Source: Acidovorax sp. NCPPB 3576 (GTDB lineage Bacteria; Pseudomonadota; Gammaproteobacteria; Burkholderiales; Burkholderiaceae_C). From it: 64,000 nt of DNA. Of this stretch, positions 53,574 through 62,500 are shown one piece after another. Under the pieces are notes generated by a model, which was given only the letters and a program-made list of their open reading frames with translations, did no database searches and had not been told where the DNA came from. Positions within the stretch are counted from its first letter, which is position 1, and each line of letters begins with the position of its first letter. A program made the position numbers and the translations under genes. The stretch lies in assembly GCF_028473605.1 (NCBI RefSeq), contig NZ_CP097267.1, forward strand, positions 4,890,501 through 4,954,500. Reading direction: 5' to 3'.

Positions 53574-54212
53574 ATGCTTCAATACCACACGCGTCCGGTC
53601 ACCGCATTTCAGCAGAACTGCTCCATCGTGTGGTGCGATGCCACCCAGCAGGCGACGTTGATCGACCCGGGGGGCGACCTGGACAAGCTGCTGGCCGATG
53701 TCGAAGAACGCGGCTTGAAACTCGAGCAGATCTGGCTGACCCATGCACACATCGATCACGCGGGCGGTGCCGGAGAGCTGTCCCGAACCCTCTCCCTACC
53801 CATCATCGGCCCCCACCCGGGGGATCAGTTCTGGATCGACGGTTTGCCCCAGCAAAGCGCAATGTTCGGTTTTCCGCCCGCAGAAGCGTTCACGCCCACA
53901 CGATGGCTGGACGATGGCCACACGGTGCAGGTCGGAAACGAGACGCTGGCCGTCCGCCACTGCCCCGGCCACACGCCGGGCCATGTGGTGTTTCATGCAC
54001 CGCAGATCAAGCGGGCGTTCGTGGGGGATGTGTTGTTTGCCGGCAGCATCGGCCGCACGGACTTTCCGCAGGGCAACCACCAACAACTCATCGACAGCAT
54101 CGTTCAGCGTCTGTGGCCCATGGGTGACGAGACCATTTTCATTCCAGGGCATGGCCCCGAAAGCAGCTTTGGGCGAGAACGGGTGAGCAACCCTTATGTC
54201 GGAGGGACCTGA
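53574..54212 (+). CDS. MBL-fold metallo-hydrolase (YcbL/GloB-like)
   Basis: The 212-residue protein has the metallo-beta-lactamase fold metal motif THAHIDHAGG (HxHxDH), then GHTPGH, the bridging Asp in FVGDVLFAGSIGRTDF, and GHGPESSFGRE. GRTDFPQGNHQQLIDSI is typical of the YcbL-type type II glyoxalase-like group. It is probably a cytosolic hydrolase of thioesters such as S-lactoylglutathione. It stands alone next to the toxin array. Confidence 0.92.
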   Translation: MLQYHTRPVTAFQQNCSIVWCDATQQATLIDPGGDLDKLLADVEERGLKLEQIWLTHAHIDHAGGAGELSRTLSLPIIGPHPGDQFWIDGLPQQSAMFGFPPAEAFTPTRWLDDGHTVQVGNETLAVRHCPGHTPGHVVFHAPQIKRAFVGDVLFAGSIGRTDFPQGNHQQLIDSIVQRLWPMGDETIFIPGHGPESSFGRERVSNPYVGGT

Positions 54213-54448
54213 TCGGTCTGGACGTTGATATGAGTTTTGGCGGGCTTGTGATCGGCTGGCCGTTTCGCTGGGCCTTGCAGCCACACGTCCCGTGCCGGGG
54301 ACCAGACTCATATGGGCTTTGACGGTGAAGATGGCCGCACACAAGGTGATGGTGCCTGGCCCGCGACCGCTTTTCCATTGACCACAGTGCTCACGCCGCG
54401 CCATGCTTGAGAGGCCGAGGGGTTCCTGGCGCTGGATGAGCGAAGGGC

Positions 54449-55372
54449 TTAGCCGTTACGGTGCGCCTCATCGTGCAAGAAGGCGCTGCCCTGGTCCCGC
54501 GCCCGGCTGGCGCTGGCGTTCACGCTCACGCCGCCCGCTCCGATGCTCACGCCGATGCTGCCCGAGCTGCTGCTGCGGCTGTTCTTTTCGGCAAAGCGGT
54601 TCTCCGACGCTTCTAAAACGATGTTGCCCTTTTGCGCGATCAGGCCCACGTTCTTGCCCGCCTCGATGTCGCTGCCGCGCACGCGCAGGTCGCCATCGGT
54701 GGCGGGGATGTGCACGTTGCCGTCGGCCCGCACTGCCGAGCCGGCGGCGCTGTCCACCTGGTAGGCGCTGGTGCTGCTGCCCAGGCTGATGCTGACGCTG
54801 ACGCTGGCTCCCGCCAGGGGGTCGCCGTTCAGCAGGGCTTGCCCCGCGTTGCCCAGGTCCTTGGCGTTGTTGTAGGCATTGAGCCCGATGGCCGCCACGC
54901 CCAGGGCCTGGGTGCGCGCATCGCTGGTGCGCCCGATGGCCCGGCCCACGCGCCCCGCGGTCATGCCGAAGTCGATCAGCGGGCTGCCCACGCTCACCGT
55001 GAGGCCGCTTTGCTTGGCCCGCGTCTCGAACAGGTCACGCTCCAGTTCCCGCGACTCGTGGATGTCCACCGTTTTGCCCACGATGCTCACGTCGCCCTTG
55101 GCCAGCACCGCCGAGCCCTCCTGCTCGTAGCGGTTGCTCGCCACCAGCGCCACGTTGCCTCCTTGGGCTTGCACGCTGGAGGCCGCCGCACGCTGGCTTT
55201 CGTTGCGGTGGTCGGTCGCCGTATCGGCAACAGACATATTAGCTACAAAATTTATAGCAATATGCCCTAGATCCAATTGCGCTGGAGGGCTTTTTAGCTC
55301 ATGACTCCAAGATGGCGAGGCCATCTTGGTCAGCAGCGCAAGGCCCAATGCAAGACAAATGCGCTTTGACAT
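54449..55372 (-). pseudogene. CdiA-like orphan cassette without toxin domain (truncated)
   Basis: The 307-residue frame starts with a signal peptide (LALGLALLTKMASPSWSH), continues with a repeat-derived segment (residues about 24-44, KSPPAQLDLGHIAINF) and then matches the CdiA haemagglutinin region: NESQRAAASSVQAQGGNVAL, VDIHESRELERDLFETRAKQ and VRGSDIEAGKNVGLIAQKGN. It ends abruptly after SASRARDQGS with a short unrelated tail, at the place where the sister proteins continue with GQGSGESVSYTNTH. No toxin or immunity gene follows. It looks like a decayed orphan toxin cassette, the last of the array in the direction of transcription. Confidence 0.75.
55241..55302 (+). repeat. Dispersed ~60-bp repeat, copy inside toxin cassette leader
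   Basis: The sequence runs AGCTACAAAATTTATAGC, AATATGCCCTAG, then AATTGCGCTGGAGGGCTTTT. On the minus strand it codes for residues 24-44 of the truncated cassette protein (KSPPAQLDLGHIAINFVAN). It is conserved with the 58416 and 62443 copies. Confidence 0.8.
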
Positions 55373-55443
55373 GAAAGTGAGCCTCAGAGCGTTGCGCTTC
55401 AGGTTTGAACCCGCCCTTTTAAAATAATTATGAAATCGTTTGG

Positions 55444-55947
55444 CTACAGAGAACCAAATCGCTTCGCGGATGGGTACTTCTCAAAAAATGCAAAAGCAGC
55501 TTCTTTTACAACCTTCGCAAAATATCCATCTGGAGTATTTATTGAATTTATACATTCTCCATCTTTGCCTACATACAAGCAATCATGGTCAGCATGCTTT
55601 ACCAAAAATAAATTACATCCATTATCAGCAATCGCATCACAATCCGCCCTATACTCCCAATTGGCCTCCAGTTTATTCATAAAGCTATATTTGTATAATT
55701 GCCTATACGCATAATTTGATTTTTTAGAAAATCTAAGATCCATATTTTGCCGCCGATGTGAGAATATGGAATCATTTAGATCGCGCAAGTTAGCCCAAAC
55801 ATCTACTGACAGTAATTTATCTCGAGGCACGATCGAGCCATTAATTATTATGTAAATCACACCCTCGTAAAACCTAGGCTGCTGCACGTCCCAATCCTTA
55901 ACCAAATCCCACCCAACCGCAAAATCGTATGGATTACCAAAAATCAT
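55444..55947 (-). CDS. Imm42-like immunity protein
   Basis: The 167-residue acidic, soluble protein starts MIFGNPYDFAVGWDLVKDWD, which resembles the Imm42 immunity family (N-terminal IxGxPxxFAI pattern); I am moderately sure of the family. The base composition is strongly AT-rich compared with the 65-70 % GC surroundings, a mark of horizontally acquired toxin-immunity modules. The ATG overlaps the stop of the toxin gene by four bases (ATGA), so the two are translationally coupled. It should protect against the C-terminal toxin of the preceding protein. Confidence 0.72.
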   Translation of the reverse strand: MIFGNPYDFAVGWDLVKDWDVQQPRFYEGVIYIIINGSIVPRDKLLSVDVWANLRDLNDSIFSHRRQNMDLRFSKKSNYAYRQLYKYSFMNKLEANWEYRADCDAIADNGCNLFLVKHADHDCLYVGKDGECINSINTPDGYFAKVVKEAAFAFFEKYPSAKRFGSL

Positions 55948-58565
55948 TTACTCCCCCTGTTTGAATAAATTGGCACCCGATCAGAAGTAGGCTGCCTAGC
56001 ATTTTGCGGCGGAATGATGTTTCTATTTAACGGATTGTTTGTATCGCTCGTAGATCCAGACCAATGCCAATTTCCATTTCCATTTCCATTTCCATTTCCA
56101 TTTCCATTTCCATTTCCATCATTGGAAAACCTATGGACATCACCATTCGAATCCGTCGTATATCGAACATTATCTGGATTTTTAAATGATGGCATTGAAT
56201 CATTAAACAAATCCAACGAATTTCTAGGCTCTACGCCTTGATTTCGACCTGATCCCGGAGCACCTGGAGTATGCTTATCATTTGATCCATATGTCAAACC
56301 ATTTCCAGCTACAACTGGATTAGGCACAGGGGTTATTGGAGAAGCAAAAACCAATCCAGGCCCTTGAGGCTCTGGAATCGGACTCTCGGTGTTATTGCTA
56401 CCAGGCTTCGGATCAGCGATCTGATTCCCTCCAGTGTTATTCCCTCCACGCGGCCCTTCATTCGGCTTGGTCGTCGAGTTCCCACCGGGTATCGGATTCT
56501 CCGTCTGGTCCCCGCCCGTGTTGTTGGGTCCTTGCACCGGCGTCCCAGGCTTGCCCGGCGTACCACCAAAGACGTTCACGCCCATCACCGCCGCAGCGGC
56601 CATGCACGCCGGGGTGATTCGGCAGCCTCGCAGCACGGTTTCATCGACCGCTTCGCCCACACGCAGCAAATCCTGCACCGCAGAGATCAACTCAGGGCCG
56701 ACATTCTTGGCGCAAGCAGGCATCGCAAAACAGGTGGCCAGCACCACCCCGCCGCCCTCCTTGATGAGCCGTACAGCAAACGCTGCCGTGTTGTTGGCAG
56801 CTTCATTGCCCCCAGCAGCCGCGCCGGAGCTTCCACCCACAGCCCCACCCACGCCCAAGCCATAGCCCTGCACCAGGGCTTGCACCATCGGCTCGGGCAG
56901 TCCCGAACCACGCAGTAGCGCCTGCGCCTGGGGTGCGGTCATGGAAGTGACTCCGGCGCCCACCGCGCCGCCCACGCCACCCGCGGCGCCACCAATCAGC
57001 GCATGGCCCACCGCACGGCAGGTGCCCGAGGGACCCCAGCATTCGGCGCCTTCCTCATCGCCGTTTTGCAGCGCTTGTGCGTATTGATGCGTGGCGTAGT
57101 TGCCCCAAGCCGTGCTGCCTTGCCGTCCGAACTCCCGCGTGATGGTGATCTGCGCATTCACCTCATCGCTCACCCGGTTCTTGTCGAAGATGGGTTTGAT
57201 CCCCGTCTCTGTATCCCCCGTGCGGGCCTCGGTGTGGCCCGCAACACCCGAGATCCCCGCGCGGCTCGTGCTTTGCGCGTTGCCCTTGTCACTGCCCACG
57301 CCCGCTCCGCTGCTGCCCAGTTGGCTGCCCACGCCCACGGTCACTTCGAACCCGCTGGCGTTGTAGCTGGCCCGGTTATCGAGGTCGCTCATGGTGAGCG
57401 TGCCGCCGGTGCCGAACGTGTTCTTGCCGCCATCGATGGCCGCTTGCGTGCTGGTGATGGCCCCGCCCTTCAAGTCGGTGTTGCCCCGCGCGTTGACGTC
57501 GAAGCCGCCATTGCCGGCACGGATGCCGCTTTGCTCGCCCACGCTTTGGTAGTCGCTGTCGATCTGCGTGCGCCCCGCGGTGATGCTGCCGCCCACGCGA
57601 CCCGCTCCCACAATGGGCACGCTGATCCCGAAGCCGCTGTTGCGGCTGGTCTCGTTGTACCGGCTGGTGTCCTGCAGGCTTTCGATGGCAAGGTTGCCGC
57701 CCACGTCGGCCCGCACGGCGTCGGCCACGAGGGTGGCCCCGCGCAGGGTGGTGTCGCCCGCGCTCTGCACGCTGGCCGTGCCGCCCGCGCGGACGTGCGT
57801 GTTGGTGTAGCTCACGCTCTCGCCGCTGCCCTGGCCCCTCGCCCGGCTGGCGCTGGCGTTCACGCTCACGCCCACCGCGCCAATGCTCACGCCGATGCTG
57901 CCCGAGCTGCTGCTGCGGCTGTTCTGTTCCGCAAAGCGGTTCTCCGACGCTTCTAAAACGATGTTGCCCTTTTGCGCGATCAGGCCCACGTTCTTGCCCG
58001 CCTCCACATCGCTGCCGCGCACGCGCAGGTCGCCATCGGTGGCGGTGATGTGCACGTTGCCGTCCGCCCGCACCACCGAGCCGGCGGCGCTGTCCACCTG
58101 GTAGGCGCTGGTGCTGCGGCTTTGGCTGCTGCCCAGGCTGATGTTGAAGCTGGCTCCCGCCAGGGGGTCGCCGTTCAGCAGGGCTTGCCCCGCGTTGCCC
58201 AGGTCCTTGGCGTTGTTGTAGGCATTGAGGCCGATGGCAGCCACCCCAAGGGCCTGGGTGCGCGCGCCGCCCTTGGCCAGCACTGCCGAGCCCTCCTGCT
58301 CGTAGCGGTTGCCCGCCACCAGCGCCACGTTGCCTCCCTGGCTTTGCACGCTGGAGGCCGCCGCCCGCTGGCTTTCGTTGCGGTGGTCGGTCGTCATAAC
58401 GACCACAGCCACATTTGCTACTGAATTTATAGCAATATGCCCTAGATCCACTTGCACTGGAGGGCTTTTTTGCTCATACCCCTGGGCAAGCGGCAGCGCC
58501 CCCGCCAGCAGCACCGCCGCCCAAGCGCGCCGAAGGCCATTCATTGCAGAGGCACGATTGGCCAC
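55944..58565 (-). CDS. CdiA-like orphan polymorphic toxin with unnamed C-terminal domain
   Basis: The 873-residue protein has a signal peptide unlike that of its sister cassettes (AWAAVLLAGALPLAQG), then the repeat-derived segment (about 31-50), the CdiA haemagglutinin-region fragment and a Gly/Ala-rich pretoxin region ending near GGNEAANNTAAF. Relative to the sisters a stretch of about 50 residues is deleted after SAVLAKG. An Asn/Gly/Pro-rich linker (GGNSTTKPNEGPRGGNNTGG) leads to the toxin tail of about 140 residues: KHTPGAPGSGRNQGVEPRNS, LFNDSMPSF, DVHRFSNDGN, nine Gly-Asn pairs, then WHWSGST. I cannot name this tail; conserved His, Arg, Glu and Trp suggest an enzyme, perhaps a nuclease. 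The Imm42-like gene overlaps its stop. Confidence 0.75.
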   Translation of the reverse strand: MANRASAMNGLRRAWAAVLLAGALPLAQGYEQKSPPVQVDLGHIAINSVANVAVVVMTTDHRNESQRAAASSVQSQGGNVALVAGNRYEQEGSAVLAKGGARTQALGVAAIGLNAYNNAKDLGNAGQALLNGDPLAGASFNISLGSSQSRSTSAYQVDSAAGSVVRADGNVHITATDGDLRVRGSDVEAGKNVGLIAQKGNIVLEASENRFAEQNSRSSSSGSIGVSIGAVGVSVNASASRARGQGSGESVSYTNTHVRAGGTASVQSAGDTTLRGATLVADAVRADVGGNLAIESLQDTSRYNETSRNSGFGISVPIVGAGRVGGSITAGRTQIDSDYQSVGEQSGIRAGNGGFDVNARGNTDLKGGAITSTQAAIDGGKNTFGTGGTLTMSDLDNRASYNASGFEVTVGVGSQLGSSGAGVGSDKGNAQSTSRAGISGVAGHTEARTGDTETGIKPIFDKNRVSDEVNAQITITREFGRQGSTAWGNYATHQYAQALQNGDEEGAECWGPSGTCRAVGHALIGGAAGGVGGAVGAGVTSMTAPQAQALLRGSGLPEPMVQALVQGYGLGVGGAVGGSSGAAAGGNEAANNTAAFAVRLIKEGGGVVLATCFAMPACAKNVGPELISAVQDLLRVGEAVDETVLRGCRITPACMAAAAVMGVNVFGGTPGKPGTPVQGPNNTGGDQTENPIPGGNSTTKPNEGPRGGNNTGGNQIADPKPGSNNTESPIPEPQGPGLVFASPITPVPNPVVAGNGLTYGSNDKHTPGAPGSGRNQGVEPRNSLDLFNDSMPSFKNPDNVRYTTDSNGDVHRFSNDGNGNGNGNGNGNGNGNWHWSGSTSDTNNPLNRNIIPPQNARQPTSDRVPIYSNRGSK
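56071..56118 (-). repeat. Hexanucleotide tandem repeat (8 x TTTCCA) in the toxin tail
   Basis: Eight perfect TTTCCA units code on the minus strand for a series of Gly-Asn pairs inside the toxin tail, between DVHRFSNDGN and WHWSGST. Changes in copy number would lengthen or shorten the tail by two residues per unit without shifting the frame. Confidence 0.92.
58416..58476 (+). repeat. Dispersed ~60-bp repeat, copy inside toxin cassette leader
   Basis: It runs TGCTACTGAATTTATAGC, AATATGCCCTAG, then ACTTGCACTGGAGGGCTTTT. On the minus strand it codes for about residues 31-50 of the 873-residue toxin (KSPPVQVDLGHIAINSVAN). Confidence 0.8.
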
Positions 58566-58588
58566 TGTTCAGGGACGCAGGGCTGTGC

Positions 58589-59143
58589 CTACAGCCCTGG
58601 CGGCCGAGGGCAACTCAAACTTTGAACGGGCACATCCTTGGGCAATTCAGGTACGGCCACGTCCGTCACGCGCATCGTGCAGGCCGCAGGTCCGGACCAG
58701 ACGAAGTCCACCCGGTAAATGCCCGAGGGCTGGGCGACGAATTGCCGAGCGACCGGGCCGCACGAGCCTTTGCTGTACTTGTCCGACCAGTAGGAAAAGC
58801 CCTTGACCTGCACCGGCTTGCCCGCTGGTACTCGGGCCTGCCGCTCGGTGGGCACGCCGTTGAGCGCGTTGCTCAATGAGGCGACCCAGGGCAGCAGGGA
58901 GCTTTTGCCGTCGTCTCGAACGGAGCCCACGTATTCGAAGCCCTCGCAAGGCACTTCGCTGCTGCTCAGGGAATAGCCGACGGCCATGGGCATGTTTTTG
59001 GAATGGAGGTGGACGGTGGCATCGCCCGGTTGTTGGGCGTAGAGGCGTCGGGGTTCGGTGCCGCAGGCAACCAAAGCCATACTCATTAATACGACCGACA
59101 ATAATTTCCCTATCATTTTACGAGCAGTACTACGGCAGATCAT
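58589..59143 (-). CDS. Small lipoprotein linked to the papain-like toxin module
   Basis: The 184-residue protein has a lipoprotein signal (LLSVVLMSMALVACGT, lipobox LVAC) and a periplasmic domain with four further Cys (PCEGFEY, KGSCGP, PAACTM, LSCPRP), probably in two disulfides. I do not recognise the family. ATG 59143 overlaps the stop of the immunity candidate upstream by four bases, which supports this start; ATG 59116 would also give a good signal. A second, periplasm-facing immunity function or an envelope role is possible, but this is inference. GC content is normal, unlike the neighbouring immunity gene. Confidence 0.65.
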   Translation of the reverse strand: MICRSTARKMIGKLLSVVLMSMALVACGTEPRRLYAQQPGDATVHLHSKNMPMAVGYSLSSSEVPCEGFEYVGSVRDDGKSSLLPWVASLSNALNGVPTERQARVPAGKPVQVKGFSYWSDKYSKGSCGPVARQFVAQPSGIYRVDFVWSGPAACTMRVTDVAVPELPKDVPVQSLSCPRPPGL

Positions 59144-59559
59144 TTAGCAAACCTTTTTTTCTTGTTTTTTAGCGGGGTTTTCTCCAACTCTTTCAACCAA
59201 TCAGGCTCATCTGATTTATATTCCTCGCAGAGCTCTGAATTTGCCAAGATACCAAGCCAACCGAGACTTCTATTAAAAAAATCAAGGTTTATTATTTCGT
59301 ATTTTTTTTCATCTATTTTTTTTAGAGTTATTTTTCCAAAACAATAGTGCGTATAAACTCCTCCAGCACCCGCAGAGGATCTACGATCAATATCCCTTGA
59401 ATTCCAATTTTCAACAAAACCAGAGGCTAACGGCAACGGATGTACGAATTCAATTTCAAATGAAACCCCACCTTTAACCTTGCATAAACATGGTATTCCC
59501 TCAAGAGCCAGCAATTGCTCAACAATCAAATTGTCAGGAAAAACAATATTAAGTATCAT
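59140..59559 (-). CDS. Immunity-protein candidate for the papain-like toxin
   Basis: The 139-residue soluble protein is AT-rich at DNA level and starts MILNIVFPDNLIVEQLLALE. Its start (TAATG) overlaps the stop of the toxin gene and its stop overlaps the lipoprotein start, so it lies in the immunity position. It has a Lys-rich C-terminus (LKNKKKRFAK). No named immunity family was recognised. The role is inferred from place, size and composition. Confidence 0.68.
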   Translation of the reverse strand: MILNIVFPDNLIVEQLLALEGIPCLCKVKGGVSFEIEFVHPLPLASGFVENWNSRDIDRRSSAGAGGVYTHYCFGKITLKKIDEKKYEIINLDFFNRSLGWLGILANSELCEEYKSDEPDWLKELEKTPLKNKKKRFAK

Positions 59560-62500
59560 TACTTACTCCTAGGAATAACAACTTCACCTGAAAAATACTT
59601 CCCAAAAGACTCAATAGGGCTGAAATATTGCTTTCCCTTTCCAAGTGGGTCTCTAACAGCCACTACGGATTGACCCGTGCTTGTGGTAGTAACACCATCC
59701 ACCACGACAAAGTGAGAAAACTTCATTTCTTTATCTTCTAAACGAACAACTACGGGCGTCCCAGTAGCAGTCAATCGGGCCAAGTCATCAATATTTCTAT
59801 TTTCTACAGCGACGGCATTAACCCCGTTTGTTCGCATCAACTTAACAACATCATCTCTGGTTATCCCCTCCTGACTGGGCGGAGCCTTTTTCACCAAATC
59901 ACCAACATCAACCGGCTTCCCCATAGTATCCAAGACCATTCCACAAGAATTATGGCCGCAGGTCACTGTTCCTTCGCCTTGGCCGTAAACAGCTCGATCT
60001 CCATTTCTTGGAAGAGCGTCAGCAAGAAGAGGATTACCTCCCGTTCCCTCTCCACCTAGATTTTTTCCTCCTTCCGCTCCGTTGGTCCGCGTCGGCTTGC
60101 GATCCTTGCCCAGCAGGGCCACGCCACTCATCAATACATCGGCAATTTCATTACCACTGCTGGACGCTTGAAGCTGCTTGTACGCATACCAATATTTGAG
60201 CTCATTGGTCTTGCTATACAAGCTGAGTAGATTGTCTTGCCCCAGCCCAGCCAATTGCCGGATGTTGTTGCCCGCTCCACTGATCTGATTGCTCAGTTCA
60301 GCTCTTCTACTAGGGTCGCTGGTGGCACCCAACTCCTGCTGCAGTTGGTTCTTATAGTCGTAGAGCCCCACCATTACGGTAGCCAAGTCCTGCTGAACCT
60401 GCAGCCCCTGGTCAGTCGTCATGGTCGCCATGCCGTCGCGGATGACCTCATTGCGCTGCGCCGAGAGGGCATCCAGTTCCCTCACCCGCTTGCAAGCCCC
60501 CTCATCATTCCCTTTCTGACAGGCGCTCTGCTTGTTGGCCCGCTCGCTCAGTTCCTGGTGGTTCAGGAAGTTGTTGAGCGTCGCGTTGGTCGAGGCCACT
60601 GCGCCGGCCCTGCCACCCACCGCAGCGCCGACGACCGTGCCAGCGACACCCACGATGACCTGGCGCGCTCCGTCATCCACTCCCAGTTCACGAAGCGTGC
60701 TGTCCAGTTGCGCCACAGCCACTTGGCTCATACCCGCTCCCACGGCGCCTGCCAGGCCCCCTCCTGCCGCGCCGACCAGTGCGTGCATGGCGACACGGCC
60801 TGCCCCACCTTCCTTCCAATTGTCGATTTCTGCCTGGTCGCCACTGTTCATGGCCTCTTGCAGCTTGCGGTCGGCATAGTCACCGACCGCTTTGCTGGCG
60901 CGCGCGCCGAACTCCGCCGTGATGGTGATCTGTGCGTTGACTTCGTCGCGCACGCGGCCTTTGTCGAAGATGGGTTTGATGCCGGTTTCCGCGTCGCCCG
61001 TGCGCGCTTCGGTGTTGCCGCTCACGCCCGAGATGCCCGAGCGGGTGGTGCTGCCCGCACTGCCCTTATCGCTGCCCACCCCCGCGCTGCCGCCGGGCTT
61101 GCCCTTGTCGTTGGCTGCCGCGTTGCGGTCTTCGGGCGTTTGGGCGCTGCCCTGGTCGCCCATCTGGAAGCCCACGCTGCCGCTCACGTTGTACCCGCTG
61201 GCGCTGTAGGCCGCGTGGTTTTCGATATCGCTCTGGGTCAGCGTGCCGCCGGTGGTGAACGTGTTCTTGCCCCCGTCGATGGCCGCTTGCGTGCTGGTGA
61301 TGGCCCCGCCCTTCAAGTCGGTGTTGCCCTTCACGTTGACGTCGAAGCCGCCGTTGCCCGCACGGATGCCGCTTTGCTCGACGACGCTTTGGTAGTCGCT
61401 GTCGATGCGGGTGCGGCCCACGCTGCCACCGACGCTGGAGGCGCTATAGCACAGCGGGGGCAGGCAGACGCTGACGTTCAGGCCACCGCTGCGGTTGGCT
61501 TCGTTGTAGCGGCTGACGTCCTGCAGGCTTTCGATGGTGAGGTTGCCGCCCACGTCGGCCCGCACGGCATCGGCCACGATGGTGGCTCCGCGCAGCGTGG
61601 TGTCGCCCGCGCTTTGCACGCTGGCCGTGCCGTTTGCGCGGATGTGCGTATTGGTGTAGCTCACGCTCTCGCCGCTGCCCTGGCCCCGGCTTTGGCTGAC
61701 ACCGGCATTGAAGCTGACGCCGCTTTGCGCACCGACGTTGATGCCGATGCCCACGCTGGCGGAACTGCTGGAGTTGCTGTTTTGTTCGGCAAAGCGGTTT
61801 TGTGATGCCTCCAAAACGACGTTGCCTTTTTCGGCAACCAAACCCACGTCCTTGCCGGCTTCGATGTCGCTGCCGCGTACGCGCAGGTCGCCCTGCGTCG
61901 CGGTGATGCGCACGTTGCCGTCGGCTTTGATCTGCGAGCCTGCGGCGCTGTCCACCTGGTAGGCGTTGGTGCTGCGGCTTTGGCTGCTGCCCACGCTGAT
62001 GTTGAAGCCGACGCTGCCGGCCTTGCCGGGGTCTTTGAGGAGTTCGCTGACTTGGCCGTAGGTTTCGCTGGCGGCCATGCCGGCGGCGGCCAGGCCCAGG
62101 GCCTGCATGCGGGTGTCGCTGGTCTTGCCCATGGCGCCCGCGATGCGCGTGACGGTCTGCGCGCCCTGCACGGCACTCACCACGGGGTTGCTGATGGTCA
62201 GCGTGAGGCCGCTTTGCTTGGCCCGCGTCTCGAACAGGTCGCGCTCCAGTTCCCGCGACTCGTGGATGTCCACCGTTTTGCCAACGATGCTCACGTCGCC
62301 CTTGGCCAGCACCGCCGAGCCCTCTTGCTCGTAGCGGTTGCCCGCCACCATGGCCACGTTGCCTCCCTGGCTTTGCACGCTGGAGGCAGCCGCACGCTGG
62401 CTTTCGTTGTGGTGGTCGGTCGCCGTACCGGCAACAGACACAGTAGCTACAACTTTTGTAGCAATATGCCCTACATCCAATTGCGCTGGAGGGCTTTTTG

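Noticed and set aside
54225..54315. Inverted ATATGAGT / ACTCATAT pair as mobile element ends
   Set aside because: Eight bases of identity around about 70 nt without flanking duplication or an ORF is too little to call an element.
56071..56118. CRISPR-like array
   Set aside because: The unit is a perfect hexanucleotide tandem repeat without spacers, inside a coding frame.
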